In this document: piece by piece, positions 59,868-64,000 of the stretch | Numbering within the stretch: the first letter of the stretch is position 1 | Layout of the letters: each line of letters opens with the position of its first letter | Assembly (NCBI RefSeq): GCF_021228125.1 | Contig: NZ_JAJQQS010000006.1 | Coordinates: forward strand, 396,522 to 460,521 | Reading direction: 5' to 3' | Origin: Streptomyces albireticuli | Lineage (GTDB): Bacteria > Actinomycetota > Actinomycetes > Streptomycetales > Streptomycetaceae | DNA length: 64,000 bases | The notes under the pieces: model-generated | The model's database searches: none | Told to the model about the DNA's origin: nothing | Seen by the model: the letters and a program-made list of their open reading frames with translations, nothing else | Translations under genes and position numbers: made by a program

Positions 59868-59879
59868 CTACGCGCGTAG
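59868..59879. promoter_or_regulatory. nucleoside-regulon palindrome upstream of PNP
   Basis: A perfect CTACGCGCGTAG lies about 13 bp upstream of the minus-strand TACCCT hexamer (59850-59855). It would cover the -35 position of that promoter. Confidence 0.8.
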
Positions 59880-59943
59880 ATGTCGCCCGGCACGGTGTTC
59901 CGATTGTTGCTTTGTGTGTTGCGACGAGACGACGCCGTCACTC

Positions 59944-60381
59944 TCAGCAAGGACGCTTGCGGAGCTCCATCACATAGTCGTGCGGGGCGCCCGCGGACTC
60001 GGCCGCGTCGGCGATCTCGCCCAGGTAGCGGGCGGAGGGCAGGCCGCCCTCGTAGCCGTTCAGGACGTAGATCCACGCGGGCTCCTCGCCGTCCAGGGTG
60101 TGCACGCGCACCCGCATCCGGCGGTAGATGTCGAGTCCGACGCCCTCCCAACGGTCCATCGAGTCCTCGTCCATCGGAGCGATGTCGTAGAGGGCGACGA
60201 AGACCTGGGAGCGCGGGGCCTCGACGACGGTCGCCAGCGCGCCCTCCCAGCCCAGTTGCTCGCCGCCGAACGTCAGTCGCCAGTCGGAGAGCCAGCCCGT
60301 GCCGCGCAGGGGCGAGTGGGGTGCGCGGCGGGACATCAGCCGCGCGTCGAGGTTGCCGGCGTACGCGGCGTAGAGCGACAT
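59944..60381 (-). CDS. gamma-glutamylcyclotransferase-like (GGCT/AIG2 fold) protein
   Basis: This 145-aa protein starts [12 protein letters not shown], the nucleotide- or peptide-loop (YxxYGSN-like) opening of the GGCT family. [36 protein letters not shown] follows with an acidic residue in the place expected for catalysis. The substrate is unknown. The ATG at 60381 is the sensible start, and the reading upstream is a different and poor-looking sequence. It lies on the strand opposite the LpdA gene. Confidence 0.82.
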   Translation of the reverse strand: MSLYAAYAGNLDARLMSRRAPHSPLRGTGWLSDWRLTFGGEQLGWEGALATVVEAPRSQVFVALYDIAPMDEDSMDRWEGVGLDIYRRMRVRVHTLDGEEPAWIYVLNGYEGGLPSARYLGEIADAAESAGAPHDYVMELRKRPC

Positions 60382-60547
60382 GGTTCCGAGGGTACGGGAG
60401 TGAGGCGGAACGGCATTTGGGATGGCAGGCTCGAAGGGAGGTTCGTCCGGAACCTCCTGCCGGTCCTCGCACGGATGGACGTACGCATTCAGGTACGTAT
60501 TCACCGGGGGAGGCCCCGGGAGAAGTCGCTTTGATGGGTGCGGGACA

Positions 60548-62005
60548 ATGGAGTACGTGACTCGGATCGTGATCATCGGTGGCGGACCCGGCGGCTATGA
60601 GGCGGCGCTCGTCGCCGCGCAGCTCGGCGCGGAGGTGACCGTCGTCGACTGCGACGGTCTGGGCGGGGCGTCGGTGCTCACCGACTGCGTGCCCTCTAAG
60701 ACACTCATTGCGACGGCTGAGGTGATGACGACCTTCGACTCCTCGTACGAGGAGCTGGGGATCATCGTCGCCGACGACACGCCGCACGTGGAGCAGGCGG
60801 CGCGCGTCGTCGGCGTGGACCTGGGCAAGGTCAACAGGCGGGTGAAGCGGCTCGCCCTGGCGCAGTCGCACGACATCGCCGCCTCGGTCACCCGCGCGGG
60901 TGCCCGGGTGCTGCGCGGCCGGGGCCGGCTGGAGCCGAACCAGGCGCCGGACGGGTCGCGCAAGGTCGTGGTGCGCGCCGCGGACGGCACCGAGGAGACC
61001 CTCGTCGCCGACGCCGTGCTGATCGCCACGGGCGCGCACCCCCGGGAGATCCCGGACGCCCTGCCGGACGGCGAGCGCATCCTCAACTGGACGCAGGTCT
61101 ACGACCTGGACGAGCTCCCCGAGGAGCTCATCGTGGTCGGCTCCGGTGTGACCGGTGCCGAGTTCGCCGGCGCGTACCAGGCGCTGGGGTCGAAGGTGAC
61201 GCTGGTGTCGTCGCGGGACCGGGTGCTGCCGGGTGAGGACCCGGACGCCGCGGCCGTGCTGGAGGACGTCTTCCGGCGGCGCGGCATGAACGTCATGGCG
61301 CGGTCCCGGGCGCAGTCCGCGAAGCGGGTGGGCGACCGGGTGGAGGTCACCCTGGCCGACGGGCGCGTCATCAGCGGTACGCACTGCCTGATGGCGGTCG
61401 GCTCCATCCCCAACACGGCCGGGATCGGGCTGGAGGAGTCCGGGGTGCGGCTCAAGGAGTCCGGGCACGTCTGGACGGACCGGGTCTCGCGGACGAGCGC
61501 GCCGGGCGTCTACGCGGCCGGTGACTGCACGGGCGTGCTGGCGCTGGCGTCGGTCGCGGCCATGCAGGGCCGCATCGCGATGTACCACTTCCTGGGCGAC
61601 GCGGTGGCCCCGCTGAATCTCAAGGCTGTATCCGCGAACGTATTTACGGATCCGGAGATTGCGACAGTCGGGTATACCCAGGCCGATGTCGACAGCGGCA
61701 AGATTGACGCCCGGATGGTGAAGCTTCCGCTGCTGCGGAATCCGCGCGCCAAGATGCAGGGCATTCGCGACGGCTTCGTGAAGATGTTCTGCCGGCCCGG
61801 CACGGGCATCGTGGTCGGTGGTGTGGTGGTCGCGCCGCGCGCCAGCGAGCTCATTCACCCCATCGCGATCGCGGTCGACAACAACCTGACCGTGGAGCAG
61901 ATCGCCAACGCGTTCACCGTCTATCCCTCGCTGTCCGGTTCGCTCGCCGAGGTGGCGCGGCAGCTGCACACGAGGAAGACACAGCAGACGCAGCGTGAGG
62001 CTTAG
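60548..62005 (+). CDS. lpdA: LpdA-like NAD(P)H-quinone/flavoprotein reductase without a redox disulfide
   Basis: This 485-aa flavoprotein has the two dinucleotide folds of the disulfide reductase family ([29 protein letters not shown]) and the FAD-end motif [12 protein letters not shown]. The redox-active CxxxxC is broken: [13 protein letters not shown] has Ser42 where the first Cys should be, with only Cys47 left. That points to the M. tuberculosis LpdA (Rv3303c) type, a quinone reductase, and not a lipoamide dehydrogenase. The HPTxSE dimer motif is also absent. A GTG at 60557 is an alternative start. Confidence 0.9.
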   Translation: MEYVTRIVIIGGGPGGYEAALVAAQLGAEVTVVDCDGLGGASVLTDCVPSKTLIATAEVMTTFDSSYEELGIIVADDTPHVEQAARVVGVDLGKVNRRVKRLALAQSHDIAASVTRAGARVLRGRGRLEPNQAPDGSRKVVVRAADGTEETLVADAVLIATGAHPREIPDALPDGERILNWTQVYDLDELPEELIVVGSGVTGAEFAGAYQALGSKVTLVSSRDRVLPGEDPDAAAVLEDVFRRRGMNVMARSRAQSAKRVGDRVEVTLADGRVISGTHCLMAVGSIPNTAGIGLEESGVRLKESGHVWTDRVSRTSAPGVYAAGDCTGVLALASVAAMQGRIAMYHFLGDAVAPLNLKAVSANVFTDPEIATVGYTQADVDSGKIDARMVKLPLLRNPRAKMQGIRDGFVKMFCRPGTGIVVGGVVVAPRASELIHPIAIAVDNNLTVEQIANAFTVYPSLSGSLAEVARQLHTRKTQQTQREA

Positions 62006-62112
62006 GGCTCAGGAGTACGCCCATACCACTTCTTGCGTTCGGGAGCGGACAACTTCCGTTAATTGCTGCAACCTGCTGAAAACGGATGGTCGTTGGCGTT
62101 ACTGTCGGTTTC

Positions 62113-63126
62113 GTGTTCGCTGCAGAACGTCGTCAATTGATCCTCGAAATGGTGCGCGCCAACGGAGCGGTTTCGCTCCGTGAGCTCGCCCGTGTCGTCC
62201 AGACCTCCGAAGTGACCGTACGGCGGGACGTGCGGGCATTGGAGGCAGAAGGACTGCTCGACCGCCGGCACGGCGGTGCGGTGCTGCCGGGCGGTTTCAC
62301 CAGGGAGTCCGGCTTCCCGCAGAAATCCCATCTAGCGACCGCGGAAAAGACGGCCATCGCCGATCTGGCGGCGAGCTTCGTCGAAGAGGGCGAAGCCGTC
62401 GTCGTCGGCGCCGGCACCACCACGCAGGAGCTGGCCCGCCGGCTCGCGCGCGTGCCGGGTCTCACCGTGGTCACCAACTCCCTGCTCGTCGCGCAGGCGC
62501 TGGCGCACGCCAACCGGGTCGAGGTCGTCATGACCGGCGGCACGCTGCGCGGCTCCAACTACGCCCTGGTGGGCAGCGGTGCGGAGCAGTCCCTGCACGG
62601 TCTGCGCGTGACCAGAGCCTTCTTGTCCGGGAGCGGGCTGACCGCCGAGCGCGGGCTGTCCACGTCCAACATGCTCTCCGCGAGCGTGGACCGGGCGCTG
62701 GTGCAGGCCGCCGCGGAGGTGGTGGTGCTGGCGGACCATACGAAGCTGGGCACCGACACCATGTTCCAGACGGTGCCCACGGATGTGATCACGCGCCTGG
62801 TGACGGACGAGCCGCCGGCGCACGACGACCGCGCCGCCACGGAGCTCCAGGCCCTCGCGGACCAAGGCGTGCACATCTCGGTCGCCGGGCCCGGCGCGGG
62901 GTCGGGCTCGGCGCCGACGGGCGTCGCGGGCGGCGGGGAGGTGGGACCGCCGGCACGCCGCCGGGACGTTCCGCCGCTCCCGGGTCAGCGGCGTACGCAT
63001 CCGCTGGGCGGGCAGCCGCCCGGCCCGGGGCAGGGCGGGCCGACGGGGCCGCAGCTGCGCAGCGCGGTGTCGCTGGGCGACCAGTCGACGGCGAGAGTGG
63101 CGGACCTGGCGCCGCGGCGCCGGTAG
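62113..63126 (+). CDS. DeoR-family regulator
   Basis: This 337-aa regulator has a DeoR helix-turn-helix (VSLRELARVVQTSEVTVRRDVRALEAEGLLDRRHGGAVL) and a DeoRC effector domain with VGAGTTTQELAR and VMTGGTLRGSNYALVG. The C-terminal 60 residues are Gly/Pro/Arg-rich and look unstructured. The GTG at 62113 begins the homology; a TACTGT hexamer 7 nt upstream suggests a leaderless message, and an ATG 27 nt upstream is possible. As the only sugar-phosphate-type regulator among the nucleoside genes it is a candidate for the shared operator, but proximity is the only evidence. Confidence 0.87.
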   Translation: MFAAERRQLILEMVRANGAVSLRELARVVQTSEVTVRRDVRALEAEGLLDRRHGGAVLPGGFTRESGFPQKSHLATAEKTAIADLAASFVEEGEAVVVGAGTTTQELARRLARVPGLTVVTNSLLVAQALAHANRVEVVMTGGTLRGSNYALVGSGAEQSLHGLRVTRAFLSGSGLTAERGLSTSNMLSASVDRALVQAAAEVVVLADHTKLGTDTMFQTVPTDVITRLVTDEPPAHDDRAATELQALADQGVHISVAGPGAGSGSAPTGVAGGGEVGPPARRRDVPPLPGQRRTHPLGGQPPGPGQGGPTGPQLRSAVSLGDQSTARVADLAPRRR

Positions 63127-63143
63127 GCCCCGGAGCGGTGTCC

Positions 63144-63740
63144 TCAGTCGCCTGCGGGCACCGCCTTGAGGCCGCTCAGGGTCAGCATCAGCAGGCGGTC
63201 CGCCAGCTCCGGGTCGTCCGGGGACTGCTCGACCGCCAGGGAGATCGCGTTCGTCAGCTGCATCAGGTCCGTGATGCCCACGTCCGCGCGGACCGCCCCG
63301 GCCTGCTGGGCGCGGCCGAGCAGCCTGCTGCCCGCGTCGCGCATCGGCAGGCTGCACCGCGACAGCGCCGACGCCTCGTCGGTCTGCGCGGCCATCAGGG
63401 CCCGGGAGAGCCCGCGGTAGGTGCTGGCGTGCGCCACGATTGCGCGCAGCCAGTCCACCAGCGCCCGGCACGGCTCGGGGGACGCCAGGAGCTCGCGGGA
63501 GCGGGCGAGCAGTCCGTCGACCTCGCCCTGGAAGACGGCGCTCATCAGCGCCGTGCGGTTGGGGAAGTGGCGGTAGAGGGTCCCGATGCCGACGCCCGCC
63601 CGGCGGGCGATGTCCTCGAGGGAGGCGTCCGTGCCGTGCGCGGTGAAGGCGGTACGGGCCTCCGCGAGCAGTCGCTCGTAGTTGCGCCGCGCGTCCGCGC
63701 GCATGGGGCGTGGTGACGCCTGTGTGATCTCCGTGGCCAT
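63144..63740 (-). CDS. TetR-family regulator
   Basis: This 198-aa regulator has the TetR helix-turn-helix FTAHGTDASLEDIARRAGVGIGTLYRHFPNRTALM near residue 32. The ligand domain is of the type labelled TetR_C_33 or similar. The ATG at 63740 follows GGAGG by 10 nt. It is convergent with the DeoR gene (17 bp apart) and downstream of the carboxylase gene on the same strand. Its ligand and target are unknown; an adjacent target is likely elsewhere. Confidence 0.85.
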   Translation of the reverse strand: MATEITQASPRPMRADARRNYERLLAEARTAFTAHGTDASLEDIARRAGVGIGTLYRHFPNRTALMSAVFQGEVDGLLARSRELLASPEPCRALVDWLRAIVAHASTYRGLSRALMAAQTDEASALSRCSLPMRDAGSRLLGRAQQAGAVRADVGITDLMQLTNAISLAVEQSPDDPELADRLLMLTLSGLKAVPAGD

Positions 63741-63820
63741 TGCCGTCGATCCTCCCTCTCGCTCCCCGCGAGTCAAGAATGCCACTGGCCCGGCCGCCCG
63801 CCGTCCGCCCGGCCAAGACC

Positions 63821-63854
63821 GCGGGCCCCGGCCGGTGCTCCGGCCGGGGCCCGC
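63821..63854 (-). terminator. 15-bp hairpin terminator after the carboxylase gene
   Basis: GCGGGCCCCGGCCGG pairs perfectly with its complement around a TGCT loop. It lies between the carboxylase gene stop and the tetR start, both on the minus strand. Confidence 0.9.
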
Positions 63855-63874
63855 GGGCCGTGCTGAGGGGCGCG

Positions 63875-64000
63875 TCAGTCCTTGATCTCGCAGATGACGG
63901 CGCCGGAGGAGACGGAGGCACCGACCTCGGCGGTGATGCCCTTGACCGTGCCCGCGCGGTGCGCGTTCAGCGGCTGCTCCATCTTCATCGCTTCCAGGAC
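63875..64000 (-). CDS. accA2: acyl-CoA carboxylase biotin-carrier (alpha) subunit, 3' end only
   Basis: Only the last 41 codons are in the window. They encode VLEAMKMEQPLNAHRAGTV, the biotin-attachment motif EAMKM with its lysine, and the end of a biotinyl domain (VGASVSSGAVICEIKD). This is the C-terminus of an AccA-type biotin carboxylase/carrier protein that supplies malonyl- or methylmalonyl-CoA. The symbol follows the gene found at this place in S. coelicolor and is tentative. A strong terminator follows. Confidence 0.85.
   Translation of the reverse strand, partial: VLEAMKMEQPLNAHRAGTVKGITAEVGASVSSGAVICEIKD

Noticed and set aside
62113..63126. Naming the DeoR gene as the regulator of the CTACGCGCGTAG sites
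   Set aside because: Only position links them, and no copy of the palindrome lies upstream of this gene. It is kept as a hypothesis and not annotated as fact.

Overview
The window is a stretch of high-GC actinobacterial chromosome, almost certainly Streptomyces. Support comes from GC-rich third positions, many GTG starts, frequent 4-base ATGA/GTGA overlaps, Streptomyces-type Xre/DUF397 and SigE-family sigma genes, a very rare TTA codon, and a gene order I recognise from the S. coelicolor SCO487x-SCO492x region (order and names are from memory; no database was searched). I see no rRNA, tRNA, CRISPR array, insertion sequence or prophage.

Layout. 0-8.5 kb: a small membrane protein, an amidase, a second small membrane protein, a gluconate block (gntR, gntK, gntP), a repeat desert, and a divergent FAD-monooxygenase/TetR pair with two operator-like palindromes. 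8.5-18.8 kb: a cell-surface locus for a sialic-acid-like (Kdn/teichulosonic-acid type) polymer. It holds acyltransferase, polysialyltransferase-like enzyme, GT2 glycosyltransferase, DUF6716-type glycosyltransferase, a CMP-sialate synthetase fused to a HAD phosphatase, a NeuB-type synthase and a GT52-like protein. Several of these conserved domains are interrupted by low-complexity insertions. 18.8-27.3 kb: M20 amidohydrolase, then a nucleoside importer (BMP lipoprotein, ATPase, two permeases) with cytidine deaminase and thymidine phosphorylase.

27-36 kb: GNAT, serine hydrolase, an Xre-TPR regulator divergent from a methyltransferase-CYTH gene pair, and a DUF6255/anti-sigma-like ATPase/Xre/DUF397 group. 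36-43.3 kb: MFS exporter, SoxR, dienelactone hydrolase, a second MFS with a divergent LysR, and a hydrolase with a collagen-like N-terminal repeat. 43.4-51.4 kb: adenosine deaminase, small secreted and membrane proteins, the afsQ1-afsQ2-lipoprotein operon with divergent sigQ, and uridine kinase. 51.4-64 kb: secreted protein, a half-length and a full aldehyde dehydrogenase with deoC, a PH-domain membrane protein, phospho-sugar mutase and purine nucleoside phosphorylase, a GGCT-like protein, an LpdA-type flavoprotein, a DeoR regulator, a TetR regulator, and the 3' end of an acyl-CoA carboxylase biotin subunit.

How it fits together. Cdd, DeoA, Add, PNP, the phospho-sugar mutase, DeoC and the adjacent aldehyde dehydrogenase form a complete route from imported nucleosides to free bases and central carbon metabolites. 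The 12-bp palindrome CTACGCGCGTAG, perfect or nearly so, lies upstream of five nucleoside units: bmp, the ABC operon, add, deoC and PNP. In add, deoC and PNP a good -10 hexamer sits 6-7 nt before the start codon, which suggests leaderless transcripts. This looks like one dispersed regulon. The other striking theme is the density of minisatellite-like repeats, both between genes and in frame inside genes. Dispersed Streptomyces-type intergenic repeat modules also occur in at least five gaps.
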